A stretch of DNA of 64,000 nucleotides from Ornithinibacillus massiliensis (GCF_018310345.1 NZ_JAGXBY010000003.1:62001-126000), one strand, 5' to 3'. Numbered from the stretch's first letter, positions 1-9,517 are shown. The notes: generated by a model from the sequence alone, not told the origin. Numbers and translations are program-made.

Positions 1-502
1 TATCTTCTACTAATCGATCAATTCGTAGTAATACATCGTCATTTGTAATTTTCTTTTGATAGAAATCCTGTTCTTCTATAAATACATAGGTCTGAACAAT
101 ATGAGCTTTCATATAGGACAAGATAGGTTTTATTTGTTGCTCAGCCACTAAGAAATGCTTCGCTGAACCAGCAGTGACAATCAGCCCGACAATTTTATTT
201 AGAAAAGCGTTTTCAGGTAGTAAATCAAAGATATTCTTTAAAGGGGCTGGAATGGAAGCTTGGAAAATGGGAGTTCCTATGATCACTATATCCGCAGCCA
301 TAATTGTTTCGACAACATACCCGGTATCCCCATCATACTCTAAATAATTCCGACCATCACTGAATTGAATATCATAATCTTTTAAATCTAATAATGTAAC
401 CTCTGCATTAGGATTGTTATCTATCATTCTTTTTATCGTACAATCCATAGCAGTTCGTGTTTTCGAACCAGTGATAGAACCGGATAACCCGACAATTTTC
501 AA
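1..502 (-). CDS. NADPH-dependent FMN reductase, C-terminus cut by the window edge
   Basis: This is a flavodoxin-fold reductase of the SsuE/azoreductase-like NADPH-dependent FMN reductase family, which reduces FMN or related flavins in the cytoplasm. The protein starts with a beta strand and phosphate-binding loop (KIVGLSGSITGSKTRTA), and carries the family segment around IIGTPIFQASIPAPLKN in the middle. About 167 residues are present, close to the usual 180-200, so only a short C-terminus is missing. The start is TTG at 500-502, chosen because AAGGAGG lies 8 bases upstream; no ATG fits. Two inverted repeats lie upstream at 548-557 and 580-600. Its physiological substrate cannot be told from sequence. 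Confidence 0.8.
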   Translation of the reverse strand, partial: MKIVGLSGSITGSKTRTAMDCTIKRMIDNNPNAEVTLLDLKDYDIQFSDGRNYLEYDGDTGYVVETIMAADIVIIGTPIFQASIPAPLKNIFDLLPENAFLNKIVGLIVTAGSAKHFLVAEQQIKPILSYMKAHIVQTYVFIEEQDFYQKKITNDDVLLRIDRLVED

Positions 503-547
503 ACTAGCTTCCTCCTTATTCCGGTACAACTATATAATCGTTTTATT

Positions 548-600
548 GTAACGTTACTTTGTTATGGTTCATTTATCACAAGTGAGATTATTTCTCACTT
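548..600. promoter_or_regulatory. Two operator-like inverted repeats upstream of the FMN reductase
   Basis: Positions 548-557 are a perfect palindrome (GTAACGTTAC). Positions 580-600 are 8-base arms (AAGTGAGA and its complement) around a 5-base centre. Both lie 45-100 bases upstream of the reductase start. No divergent gene begins here, so they most likely serve the reductase. The cognate regulator is unknown. Confidence 0.4.
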
Positions 601-720
601 ACTATAGTCATAGTACACCAAACCAGAAAATGATAGCTAATAAACTGCTTAAAATCCATCTTAATAACAAAGAAAGGCAAAACATAGCTATAAAACTACT
701 TTATTCTACAAATTCAAAAA

Positions 721-1188
721 GAGCCTGGGACAAAACTAAAACAAAGGTATTAAAACGAACCATCACCACATTAGGCCCGGAAATATACGGAGACTCCTGT
801 GGGAGGAAAGGCATCGGTGAGACCCCAGGGGAGCGTTAGCTCTTAGGAGGCTCACCAGCCGCCCGACGGTAAAGAAGACACTGCGAGGTCTTTTCGAGCA
901 GATGTCGCACTTATACTGTGATAAAGTATAAAGAAGACACTGCGAGGTTCTCTCGAGCAGATGTCGCACTTATGCTGTGATAAAGTATAAAGAAGACACT
1001 GCGAGGTTCTCTCGAGCAGATGTCGCACTTATGCTGTGATAAAGTATAAAGAAGACACTGCGAGGTTCTCTCGAGCAGATGTCGCCCCTGTACTGGAAGC
1101 AACCGCAAGTATATTTCCGGGGCGGGTTTGATGCGCTAACTTTCATGTTCGGTTTATCCTATGTTAGAAATAGTTTTGTTCCAGCCTC
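721..1188. repeat. Palindrome-ended intergenic repeat element, copy A
   Basis: The element begins with GAGCCTGGGACAAAAC and ends with GTTTTGTTCCAGCCTC, near-perfect inverted ends (14 of 16). Inside are CCGGAAATATACGGAGACTCC near 778 and the mirrored TATATTTCCGG near 1110. The same element occurs inverted at 11649-11932. No transposase or convincing reading frame is present, so it is a non-autonomous, MITE-like or structural repeat. Its right end also abuts the 3' end of the DUF819 gene, where the hairpin may help end transcription. Confidence 0.85.
871..1086. repeat. 59-bp tandem repeat inside element A
   Basis: The unit starting AAAGAAGACACTGCGAGG begins at 871, 930, 989 and 1048, an exact 59-base period. 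Units 2 and 3 appear identical over their length; unit 1 differs at a few bases and unit 4 diverges after GATGTCGC. The inverted copy of the element at 11649-11932 has only one such unit, so this is a local expansion. Confidence 0.9.
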
Positions 1189-1198
1189 TTTTTCCCAT

Positions 1199-2419
1199 TT
1201 AATATAACCCAAACCAATATCCAATTGCTGCACCGATATAATTACCAATAACATATCCCAATGTACCAATAATTAATATTGGAGCAACAAGCTTCGTCCA
1301 CCCTTTAGAAATAGCCATTGCAGCTGCAGTTGTCGGGCCACCGATATTAGCATTGCTTGCTAGGACAATTTCCTCGAGATTAAATTTAAATAGTTTACCA
1401 AATATAAAGGAGATTATCATATTTAGCGCAACCATAATGAATACTAATACAAATAATAAAGGCGCATTTTGTAAAATAACTGGAAGTGACGCTGGTACCC
1501 CAATAACAACAAAGAATATATAAATTAAATACGTACCTATCTCTTGGGCACCTTTAATATTTTCAAAGAAACGTGAGAATAGCGTTACTGTAATTAACGT
1601 TACCGTTGTTAACATTAAATATTTATCACCTAAAAATCCGTTTAAGGCATGATAAGCAAGGTTTGCATTCTCTCCAGAAGGAATAAGGGAATCAAATAAC
1701 TCAGCTAGTTTAAATGATACAGCAACTAATGTAAACGCAGAACCTACCGCAAGACCGATATCCTTTAATGAAATCTCTTTTCTTTTCCAATAAGAAGCTG
1801 CTAAATTTTTCTCATCTTTATCTGCTGACTTTTCTATCATTTCTTGGTATGGAGCATGGTAACGTTTACGAAAGAACGCTAAAGTCGGAATTACCATCAA
1901 AATCAAGAAATATAATGCCATCATCAGGTTATCAGCAACAACCGTAGAGGATAATAAATCTCCTGGAGTCTCAAATCGTGCGGAAAGTCCTGCTAAGTTA
2001 ACACTTCCCCCAATATACGAGCCTGTCATCATCCCTACTACTTTATATAAATCTGGAATGAAGTCTTTTAATAGAAAGAACCCTACTATGGCCCCTATGA
2101 CTGTTCCTATTGAACTTATAAGAAATATAACTAATAATCTGCCACTTTCATTCCATATTTTTAATATATTTGTTTGGAAAAGTAATAATGGAATAGCTAA
2201 TGGAACAACATAAGCCCAAACCGTATCATATACCGGTGAATCGGTTGGTATTATGTTTAAATTAGCTAATAACATAGCTCCAACTAATGCGATTATTGCT
2301 CCAGATACTTTTGAAGCCCATTCATATTTCTGCTCTAAATAAATACTAATCCCTGCCCAACCTGCTAAAAATGCCCATAATATCCACGAATCATCCGGTT
2401 GAATTAATGAATAAATCAT
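1199..2419 (-). CDS. DUF819 family integral membrane protein (YjcL-like)
   Basis: A 406-residue polytopic membrane protein of the DUF819 family, like B. subtilis YjcL. About ten to eleven hydrophobic segments span the chain, starting at residues 13-30. A glycine-rich segment (MMTGSYIGGSVNLAGL, near residue 135) and a second one (LASNANIGGPTTAAAM, near 355) are typical of the family and repeat the same motif, suggesting an inverted or duplicated transporter fold. The substrate is unknown. The ATG start has AAAGGAG 8 bases upstream. A -10-like TATAAT lies at 2456-2461 and a strong dyad at 2488-2511. The gene stands alone between repeat element A and the terminator of the RND exporter. Confidence 0.8.
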   Translation of the reverse strand: MIYSLIQPDDSWILWAFLAGWAGISIYLEQKYEWASKVSGAIIALVGAMLLANLNIIPTDSPVYDTVWAYVVPLAIPLLLFQTNILKIWNESGRLLVIFLISSIGTVIGAIVGFFLLKDFIPDLYKVVGMMTGSYIGGSVNLAGLSARFETPGDLLSSTVVADNLMMALYFLILMVIPTLAFFRKRYHAPYQEMIEKSADKDEKNLAASYWKRKEISLKDIGLAVGSAFTLVAVSFKLAELFDSLIPSGENANLAYHALNGFLGDKYLMLTTVTLITVTLFSRFFENIKGAQEIGTYLIYIFFVVIGVPASLPVILQNAPLLFVLVFIMVALNMIISFIFGKLFKFNLEEIVLASNANIGGPTTAAAMAISKGWTKLVAPILIIGTLGYVIGNYIGAAIGYWFGLY

Positions 2420-2487
2420 GTTAACTACTCCTTTTAGTCCTTATAATATGAATAAATTATACCGTATTCAGAACGAGCTCGCTAACT

Positions 2488-2511
2488 ATGAAACTATTAT
2501 GATAGTTTCAT
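2488..2511. promoter_or_regulatory. Perfect 10-bp-arm dyad upstream of the DUF819 gene
   Basis: Arms ATGAAACTAT and ATAGTTTCAT surround a 4-base centre. The site sits 27 bases upstream of a minus-strand TATAAT (2456-2461), about where a -35 region or activator/repressor site would be. No regulator is assigned. Confidence 0.45.
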
Positions 2512-2525
2512 GTGGAGTAGCAAAT

Positions 2526-2568
2526 AAAAAAGGCTGCCACACTATTTTTCATCATGTGACAACCTCTT
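2526..2568 (-). terminator. Rho-independent terminator of the RND exporter gene
   Basis: On the minus strand, GGTTGTCACA pairs with TGTGGCAGCC (two G-U pairs) around a 13-base loop, followed by a run of six T. It begins 10 bases after the exporter stop codon. Confidence 0.75.
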
Positions 2569-2577
2569 CTTTTCTAA

Positions 2578-5500
2578 TTAGTTTTCAATTACTTCTTTAC
2601 GATTCTTTTTAAATATCTTCGATAATACTTCATAAACAATTGGAACAATGATTAGAGTTAATAGGGTTGAGCTTGCTAAACCACCAATTACTGTAATCGC
2701 AAGTCCTTTAGAGATTAATCCTCCACCAGCACTTCCAAATAACATAGGAATCAGTGCTCCAATGGTTGCTATTGCTGTCATTAGAATTGGTCGAAGTCGA
2801 GTTGCACCAGCTTCGAGTATTGCATCTCGCATTCCCATTCCCTCACGTTCCATATGAATGATACGATCAACCAGTACAATAGCATTTGTTACGACTATAC
2901 CAATTAACATTAGTAATCCCATCATTACTGTTACAGAGATAGTTTCACCTGCGATTAATAACCCAACAAATGAGCCAATAACTGCAAATGGTAATGAGAA
3001 TAGGATTGCGAATGGTGCAAGTCCTTCACCAAATGTTACCACAAGGATGAAGTATACAATTAATATCGCTGCAAGCATTGCAAAGCCTAACTGTGTAAAG
3101 GTCTCTTCCATATCCGCTGTAACACCAGCAACACCAGTTGTAACACCTTTAGGCAGCTCTAATTCACTTATCTTTTCATCCACCTCAGAAGAAACCTTCG
3201 ATATATCATCATAAATAATGGTACCATCAACGGTTGCATAATATTGACCTTCACTACGTGCAAGCGTATTTAATGTTGTACCTTCCTCAACGGTTACTAA
3301 CTCAGATAGAGGCATCGTAGTACCAAGAGCCGTTTCAATTTCGATATTTAACATTTCGTCAATTGATTCTGGCTGTTGAATTTCTTCATCATGTTTCACG
3401 ATAACATTAAGGTTAGTACCGTCTTTTTCAATAGTTGTTAAAATATTGTCTGTTCGGTTAGGGTTTAACGCCATAAAGATTTGACCCGTTGTTAAACCAT
3501 ATTGGAGAAGCTCCTCCTGATCTACTTTAAACGTGTACTCTACATAGGATTCTTCTTTACTTGAGCTTACGTCTTTTAATCCATCATTTTCTAGCATTAC
3601 CTCTTCTACCATAGATACAGCTTCATTTAGATTATTTAAATCTTCGCTATATAAGGTGTAGCTAATTTCATTGGAAGAAAAAGCCATAGCAGAGAAGTTC
3701 TGGCTCTTCCATTCCCCTGACTGATCAATATTAAAGACATATTCTTCTATTTCTTCGCGTACTTCAGGGAAGTTCTTCATATCTTCATCAAAGATGAGGT
3801 ACATTAATGCACCTCCGCCCCCCGTCAGCATAGCAGATTCCGAGCCGCTGTCGTCAATTGATAATTGAACAATTTCGATATCATCACGGTCAAGCATTGC
3901 TTCTTCAACTGCCGTTACATTCGCGACTGTTTCATCCTTTAGTTCCCCAGTAGCAGGAGTGTAGGTTAGGTACATGACCTTTTCCTCTTCACTTCCTAAG
4001 AAGCTAAAGCCAATTAGTGGTGTTAATGCTAAACTACCAACTAACATAATTACAGCTACTGCTGATGTAATAAACTTATGATTTAATGTCCAACGCAGGA
4101 TACCTTTATACCAGTTTCCTAACTTACCAACTTCTTTATGTTTAATTTCTGTTTTCTCACCATATAGTTTTTTCTTAAATAAGAAATGAGATAGTGCTGG
4201 TACAATAGTTACCGCAACAAGTAGCGAACCACCTAGAGCAAATGTCATGGTTAGTGCAAACGGCATGAATAACTCACCAACCATACCGCCTACAAAGATA
4301 AGTGGCGCAAATACCGCTACTGTAACTAATGTCGAGGACGCGATTGGTTTGAACATCTCAAGTGTTGCTTCACGAACCAGTGCACGACCATTCAGTTTCT
4401 CCTCTTTTAAATGTAATCGCCTGAATATATTCTCTACAACTACGATAGAGTCATCTATAACACGTCCAATGGCAACCGTAATCGCCCCAAGTGTCATTAT
4501 ATTAAGCGTAATATTCATCCAATTTAATAGCATTAATGCAATAAAGATAGATACCGGAATAGAAATAATCGAAATAATGGTTGATTTGAAATCACGTAAA
4601 AACAGTAGAATGATTAGAATCGCAATTAATCCACCAAATACTGCTTTTTCTACCATTGTAGCGACAGAATCCTCAATCGGTTTACCTTGATCCAAGGAAA
4701 CATCAACCAATAGCCCTGAAATATTAGACTCTTCTTCTTCCATTAAATCCTTTACACTATTTACAACATCAACTGTATTAGCATTTTGCCCTTTTACTAC
4801 CTGTATGGCAATTGCGTTTTCACCGTTTGTACGGGAAATAGATTGAACTTTACCTACTACTTCAACTGATGCAATATCACTTAATTTCACAAAAGGAAGT
4901 GGTTGTGTTTCAGAAGGTGTTACCGGAATTAACATGTCCTTTAATTCATCCTCAGACATGAACTTTCCATCAAGGGCTACAGCTTGCTCCCCTTCTTCGA
5001 ATTCATAGAGTCCTAGTGATATAGCCATATCACTTGCTTGAATCATTTGCTCAACATCATCTTCTGTAATGCCAAGACTAGCCATTTTTTCGTCATCATA
5101 TCGTAATTCAATTTCTTCAATATGTTGACCAGTGATGGTAGCAGAAGCGACACCATCTAACTTTTCAAGCTTTGGTAGAATAATATCTTCTACTGTAGAA
5201 GTTAACTCCACAATATCTTCCGTATCACTACTAATACTTAATGCAACTACAGGCATCATATCCATACTAATAGCTGTAACAGTTGGTTCTTGAGCATCAT
5301 CTGGCAATGTTACATTATCTAGTGCAGAATCTAATGCCCGTTTTGCCTCATTCATATCTATCCCATAATCATATTCGATTTGAATACTAGCCATATTGGC
5401 ATAGGAATTAGAATAAACCGCCTTTACGTCTTCTAAATTCTCAACTGTTTTTTCAATTGGAATCGAGACTTCTTCCATTACCTGTTCAGGTGTTGCACCA

Positions 5501-5658
5501 GGATATACTCCTGACACCATTAAGTAAGGAATAGAGATATCTGGAATCATTTCTGTCTTCATACGAGAACCAGAATATATTCCTGATACAATAATAATAA
5601 TTGTCAAAAGCCAAACTGCTAGCTTATTTTTTATTACAAAGTTGACAAAATTCTTCAC
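2578..5658 (-). CDS. swrC: RND-family multidrug/lipopeptide exporter, SwrC-like
   Basis: A full-length (1026 residues) AcrB/HAE1-type RND transporter, a proton-driven exporter of the cytoplasmic membrane. It most resembles B. subtilis SwrC (YerP), which exports surfactin and is needed for swarming. The first membrane segment is at residues 12-29, followed by a large extracytoplasmic loop, a block of about five segments, a second loop and a final block. The charged pair of the proton relay is visible in the segment GRVIDDSIVVVENIFR (TM4). The start is GTG at 5656-5658 behind a weak GGTAGGTG. The next gene upstream is a divergent TetR regulator, the same arrangement as yerO-yerP, with a palindrome between them. 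Substrate is inferred only. Confidence 0.88.
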   Translation of the reverse strand: MKNFVNFVIKNKLAVWLLTIIIIVSGIYSGSRMKTEMIPDISIPYLMVSGVYPGATPEQVMEEVSIPIEKTVENLEDVKAVYSNSYANMASIQIEYDYGIDMNEAKRALDSALDNVTLPDDAQEPTVTAISMDMMPVVALSISSDTEDIVELTSTVEDIILPKLEKLDGVASATITGQHIEEIELRYDDEKMASLGITEDDVEQMIQASDMAISLGLYEFEEGEQAVALDGKFMSEDELKDMLIPVTPSETQPLPFVKLSDIASVEVVGKVQSISRTNGENAIAIQVVKGQNANTVDVVNSVKDLMEEEESNISGLLVDVSLDQGKPIEDSVATMVEKAVFGGLIAILIILLFLRDFKSTIISIISIPVSIFIALMLLNWMNITLNIMTLGAITVAIGRVIDDSIVVVENIFRRLHLKEEKLNGRALVREATLEMFKPIASSTLVTVAVFAPLIFVGGMVGELFMPFALTMTFALGGSLLVAVTIVPALSHFLFKKKLYGEKTEIKHKEVGKLGNWYKGILRWTLNHKFITSAVAVIMLVGSLALTPLIGFSFLGSEEEKVMYLTYTPATGELKDETVANVTAVEEAMLDRDDIEIVQLSIDDSGSESAMLTGGGGALMYLIFDEDMKNFPEVREEIEEYVFNIDQSGEWKSQNFSAMAFSSNEISYTLYSEDLNNLNEAVSMVEEVMLENDGLKDVSSSKEESYVEYTFKVDQEELLQYGLTTGQIFMALNPNRTDNILTTIEKDGTNLNVIVKHDEEIQQPESIDEMLNIEIETALGTTMPLSELVTVEEGTTLNTLARSEGQYYATVDGTIIYDDISKVSSEVDEKISELELPKGVTTGVAGVTADMEETFTQLGFAMLAAILIVYFILVVTFGEGLAPFAILFSLPFAVIGSFVGLLIAGETISVTVMMGLLMLIGIVVTNAIVLVDRIIHMEREGMGMRDAILEAGATRLRPILMTAIATIGALIPMLFGSAGGGLISKGLAITVIGGLASSTLLTLIIVPIVYEVLSKIFKKNRKEVIEN

Positions 5659-5707
5659 GCTTACACCTACCCTAAATTGACTTTATAAACTCACTCCCCT
5701 ATACTAA

Positions 5708-5721
5708 TGACTGTTCAGTCA
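5708..5721. promoter_or_regulatory. Palindromic operator between exporter and TetR gene
   Basis: TGACTG-TT-CAGTCA is a perfect inverted repeat in the 106-base divergent gap, about 50 bases from each start codon. TetR regulators commonly bind such sites to repress themselves and the divergent exporter; that the neighbouring TetR protein does so here is inference. Confidence 0.6.
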
Positions 5722-5764
5722 GTTTGTCAACCATATGCTATGTAATTTAGGAGAGTTTTTACAA

Positions 5765-6592
5765 ATGAATAAAAAACAATTAATTATGGAGAAATCAATA
5801 GAGCTTTTTGCAAATCAAGGAATCAAAAAAACTTCCGTACAACAAATAACCGAATACTGTGGTATATCGAAAGGTGCCTTCTACTTATCATTTAAGTCGA
5901 AAGACGAACTTATTCTAGCGATTATCGACCATTTCATGCAACAAATCACTGCCGACATTGACCACGTGGTCAGAACTAATCATACTAAGGATATTCTATA
6001 TCAAATTTTCCATAAGATCTTTAAAGCATTTTTACAGCATCGAGACTTGGCGAAGTTTCTCATGATAGAACAGAATCACTCCCTTAATAAAGAATTGCTA
6101 ACTAGAATGCAGTATTATCATAAAATAGCTGATAAGACTTTTCTAGAAATGCTAGAAAGGATATATGGCGAGAGCATAAACGAAATCAAATATGATTTAA
6201 TCTATGCAATAAAGGGACTAATTAACGGCTATGCCGATATTGTCATATTTAATAATGGTAAGCTTGACCTTGATTTAATTGCAACATCACTAGTTGAAAA
6301 AGTAGATATCCTCGCTAAAAATATAACCACGCCTTTTATTACGTTAGAAACGGGAGAAATGTTTCAAGATTTTTTAATAGAAGAAATATCAAAAGAAAAA
6401 CTCATCTCTATGATAGACACATCCCTTAAGGAAATAGAAGAATCTATTGAAAAAGAATCCTTAGTGACATTAAAACAACACCTTATAGAACCAAGCTATA
6501 ATCGAGCGATTATTAATGGATTAATTGAAAACATTCGTAACCACCCAGATTGTAAATGGCTATCCTATTTATTAAGGCGATATATCCGTTAA
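5765..6592 (+). CDS. TetR/AcrR family regulator of the SwrC-like exporter
   Basis: A 275-residue one-component repressor. The N-terminal helix-turn-helix covers about residues 5-55 (FANQGIKKTSVQQITEYC then GISKGAFYLSFKSKDEL), the classic TetR signature; the rest is a helical ligand-binding domain. It is larger than the average 190-200 residue TetR protein because of an extra C-terminal helical stretch rich in Glu and Lys. The ATG at 5765 is chosen over an ATG 30 bases upstream because AGGAGAG lies 9 bases before it. Divergence from the exporter and the shared palindrome at 5708-5721 suggest it represses both, like B. subtilis YerO. Confidence 0.85.
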   Translation: MNKKQLIMEKSIELFANQGIKKTSVQQITEYCGISKGAFYLSFKSKDELILAIIDHFMQQITADIDHVVRTNHTKDILYQIFHKIFKAFLQHRDLAKFLMIEQNHSLNKELLTRMQYYHKIADKTFLEMLERIYGESINEIKYDLIYAIKGLINGYADIVIFNNGKLDLDLIATSLVEKVDILAKNITTPFITLETGEMFQDFLIEEISKEKLISMIDTSLKEIEESIEKESLVTLKQHLIEPSYNRAIINGLIENIRNHPDCKWLSYLLRRYIR

Positions 6593-6601
6593 ATATTTAA
6601 A

Positions 6602-6627
6602 AGTACTGTTCCATTACAGTGCTTTTT
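6602..6627 (+). terminator. Terminator after the TetR gene
   Basis: AGTACTG pairs with CAGTGCT (one wobble) around an 8-base loop, followed by TTTT, 10 bases after the stop codon. Confidence 0.6.
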
Positions 6628-6742
6628 CCTTTGCCTCCGTCTTAAGTCTGAGTGAAAAACCGACTCTAGATATATGTATTAATAGTTAATTTATTGTAAA
6701 ATAAATTCTGACAAGTGAAAATATATTAAGGGGGAGGATTAT

Positions 6743-8137
6743 ATGTTAAACAAGGCGCTTATTGAAGACGTACTTACAGCCGCACTAAGTACAGGTGGCG
6801 ATTTTTCAGAAATATTCATAGAAGATCGTTTTACTAGTAGAATGAAATTACAAAGTAGTAGACTTGAAGACAGTCTATCTGGTCGTGACTTCGGGGTTGG
6901 AATCCGGGTATTAAATGGATTAAAGAGTGCTTATGCGATAACCAATGATTTTTCAAGAGAAGGATTAATGAAAGCTGCGAATGAAGCTGCACAAGCTATA
7001 CAAAGTACTCGTGGGCAAAATTCTATCATACTACCACAATTCAAACAAATTGTTGAATCCATTCACCCGATAGAATTAATGCCAAACAGTGTAGATAAAT
7101 CCCGCAAACTAGCCATTTTACGGAACGCAGATCAAATTGTTCGAAATTATCATTCTTCCATTTCACAGGCAACCATTGGTCTAGTTGAAGAAGAGCAGAA
7201 TGTTCTAATTGCCAATTCAGAGGGCACCTATGTGGAGGATAGACGAGTAAGAAGTAGGCTCGTCATAAATGCAATTGCATCAAATGAGCACGATATGCAA
7301 ACAGGTTTTTATGGTCCTGGTAGATTTCAAGGATTTGAATACATAGAGGGACTAGATTTAGACCATTATGCTAAGGAAGCAGCACGAATTGCAGTAACGA
7401 TGCTTCATGCAGATCCAGCTCCAAGTGGAAAATTCCCGGTCATCATTGATAATGAATTTGGTGGTGTAATATTCCACGAAGCATGTGGACACGGACTAGA
7501 GGCTTATTCAGTTGCCAAGAATAACTCCGTTTTTGCTAATAAAATCGGGGAAAAAGTTGCTTCAGAACTCGTAACCTATATTGATGACGGTACTCTAACC
7601 AATGAATGGGGATCAATTAATATTGACGATGAAGGCGAAAAAACTCGTAAAAACATATTGATCGAAAATGGAATTTTAAAAGGGTATATGATTGATAAAT
7701 TCAATGCTCGCAGAATGAATGCAAAATCAACTGGATCTGGTAGACGGGAATCCTATAAATTTGCACCTACTTCAAGAATGACCAACACCTATATAGCACC
7801 TGGAAAATCAAGTCCAGAAGAAATTATCGCCAACACGGAATATGGCATTTACGCTAAATATATGGGTGGCGGACAAGTCAACCCTGCAACAGGCGATTAC
7901 AACTTTGCTATAAATGAAGCGTATCTAGTAAAAAATGGTAAAATCGACAAGCCATTACGCGGGGCAACCTTAATAGGAAATGGAGCAAAAACCATTCAGA
8001 AAGTTGACATGGTTGGTAATAATCTTGGTCATGGTGCCGGCATGTGCGGTGCTTCCAGTGGTAGTGTACCAGTCAATGTTGGCCAACCAACATTACGGGT
8101 AAGTGAAATAACAGTTGGCGGAAAGGAGACAATTTAA
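6743..8137 (+). CDS. tldD: Metalloprotease TldD (TldD/TldE complex)
   Basis: A 464-residue TldD-type zinc metalloprotease subunit. The catalytic HExxxH motif is present as HEACGHG at residues 245-251, and the glycine-rich C-terminal region (GAGMCGASSGSVPVNVG) is typical of the family. In enterobacteria TldD and TldE form a heterodimer that degrades unfolded peptides, trims microcin precursors and affects CcdA stability. The gene is preceded by AAGGGGGAGG and is followed by tldE with no gap (stop TAA then ATG), so the two are co-translated. Functions outside the model systems, including here, are not established. Confidence 0.9.
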   Translation: MLNKALIEDVLTAALSTGGDFSEIFIEDRFTSRMKLQSSRLEDSLSGRDFGVGIRVLNGLKSAYAITNDFSREGLMKAANEAAQAIQSTRGQNSIILPQFKQIVESIHPIELMPNSVDKSRKLAILRNADQIVRNYHSSISQATIGLVEEEQNVLIANSEGTYVEDRRVRSRLVINAIASNEHDMQTGFYGPGRFQGFEYIEGLDLDHYAKEAARIAVTMLHADPAPSGKFPVIIDNEFGGVIFHEACGHGLEAYSVAKNNSVFANKIGEKVASELVTYIDDGTLTNEWGSINIDDEGEKTRKNILIENGILKGYMIDKFNARRMNAKSTGSGRRESYKFAPTSRMTNTYIAPGKSSPEEIIANTEYGIYAKYMGGGQVNPATGDYNFAINEAYLVKNGKIDKPLRGATLIGNGAKTIQKVDMVGNNLGHGAGMCGASSGSVPVNVGQPTLRVSEITVGGKETI

Positions 8138-9490
8138 ATGAATGTAATCGAATTTCGTGACCAATTATTCGTTGAGGGAAAAAAGTTAGGTTTCACCGAC
8201 TTGGAGCTTTATTATGAGAAACATTCTAGCTTTGGTTGCTCCATATTTAAAGGAGAAATTGATGACTACGATTCATCCAACACGTTTGGATTAGCTGTAC
8301 GTGGTCTATTCAATGGTAAAATGGGCTATGCCTATACTGAAAAGATAGATAAAGAATCCGTCTCCTTTTTATTAGAACATATGAAAGAAAATGCAATCTT
8401 GCTAGAGGATGATCCAGAAGAATTGTTTTCAGGAGATGCCCCTTATGAAGAAAAAGACTTTTATTCTCCTTCACTATCTGGAATATCTACTAAGGAAAAA
8501 ATCTCCTTTTTAAAAGCAGTAGAGAAAGAAATCTATGAATTTGATCCGAGAGTTGTTCAAACTAATTATGCTATGATACAGGATCAACTAATGGAAAAGG
8601 CTTTGTATAACAATAAAGGGCTTGCCTTAGAAAATCGTAATAACTTTTTCTATGTCGCTTTCTCTGTCGTCGTTAAAGAAAATGATGAAGTTAAAACAGG
8701 TATGCACTTCAAGCTAACTAAAGACTTTTATTCACTAGATCCAGCTAAAGTTGCAAAAGCAGCGGTAGAAAAGAGCTTGAGATATTTAAACGGAAAATCT
8801 TATCCAAATAAGACATATCCAGTGATTCTACAAGGCGATGCCGCAGCTCCATTATTTGCAACCTTTTCTCCGTCATTTTCAGCAAAATCAGTACAGGATA
8901 ACCAATCTCGCTTAAAAGGAAAACTAGATTCCTTAATTGCATCAGAAGTTCTAACACTAATTGATAACCCATTCTTAGAAGATGGTACACGTAGTGGCAC
9001 GTTTGATTCTGAAGGGGTCCCTACTAGAGAATTAACCCTTGTTCAAAACGGTATATTAAGAAATTATTTTCATAATTTAAAAACAGCGAAAAAAGACGGA
9101 GTAGCATCTACTGGCCATGGTTATAAATCCTCCTATAAAGATTCAATTGGGGTTAGTCCATCGAATTTTTATGTCGTTCCAGGGGAAGAATCATTTGATG
9201 AGCTAATGAGTACTATGAAGGAAGGTATCATCATTACAAGCCTTTCCGGTCTACATTCCGGCGCGAATCAAATTTCAGGTGACTTTTCGCTTGCAGCAAA
9301 TGGACTATATGTGAAAGATGGTAAAATCGTAGGGCCGACTAATCAAATGACGATTGCCGGTAATTTCTTTGAGCTATTAATGGATATTGAAAAAGTGGGT
9401 AATGACTTAGAATTCTCTCCAATGGATTATTATGGCTATATTGGATCTCCGTCATTAAAAATAAAAGGGTTAGCAGTTACCGTAGATTAA
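8138..9490 (+). CDS. pmbA: TldE (PmbA) subunit, partner of TldD
   Basis: A 450-residue protein of the TldE/PmbA branch. It has the same overall fold as TldD but lacks HExxxH, as expected for the non-catalytic partner that covers the active site of TldD. Family landmarks include a basic-aromatic segment with TGHGYKSSYKDSIGVSPSN near residue 325 and the conserved SGLHSGANQISGDFSLAANG near 370. It starts directly at the end of tldD, with its ribosome-binding sequence (GGAAAGGAG) inside the tldD 3' end. No terminator stem follows; instead a small repeat element begins at 9518 and may serve as one. Confidence 0.9.
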   Translation: MNVIEFRDQLFVEGKKLGFTDLELYYEKHSSFGCSIFKGEIDDYDSSNTFGLAVRGLFNGKMGYAYTEKIDKESVSFLLEHMKENAILLEDDPEELFSGDAPYEEKDFYSPSLSGISTKEKISFLKAVEKEIYEFDPRVVQTNYAMIQDQLMEKALYNNKGLALENRNNFFYVAFSVVVKENDEVKTGMHFKLTKDFYSLDPAKVAKAAVEKSLRYLNGKSYPNKTYPVILQGDAAAPLFATFSPSFSAKSVQDNQSRLKGKLDSLIASEVLTLIDNPFLEDGTRSGTFDSEGVPTRELTLVQNGILRNYFHNLKTAKKDGVASTGHGYKSSYKDSIGVSPSNFYVVPGEESFDELMSTMKEGIIITSLSGLHSGANQISGDFSLAANGLYVKDGKIVGPTNQMTIAGNFFELLMDIEKVGNDLEFSPMDYYGYIGSPSLKIKGLAVTVD

Positions 9491-9517
9491 AATAAAGTAA
9501 AGAGAAAGTATAAAAGA

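Noticed and set aside
564..839. A 91-codon plus-strand frame beginning inside the dyad region and running into element A.
   Set aside because: No ribosome-binding site, and its second half is the palindromic repeat; composition is not protein-like.
763..1108. Minus-strand frames over the 59-bp tandem repeat.
   Set aside because: They restate the repeat (repeating CLLYTLSQ-like segments) and have no start signals.
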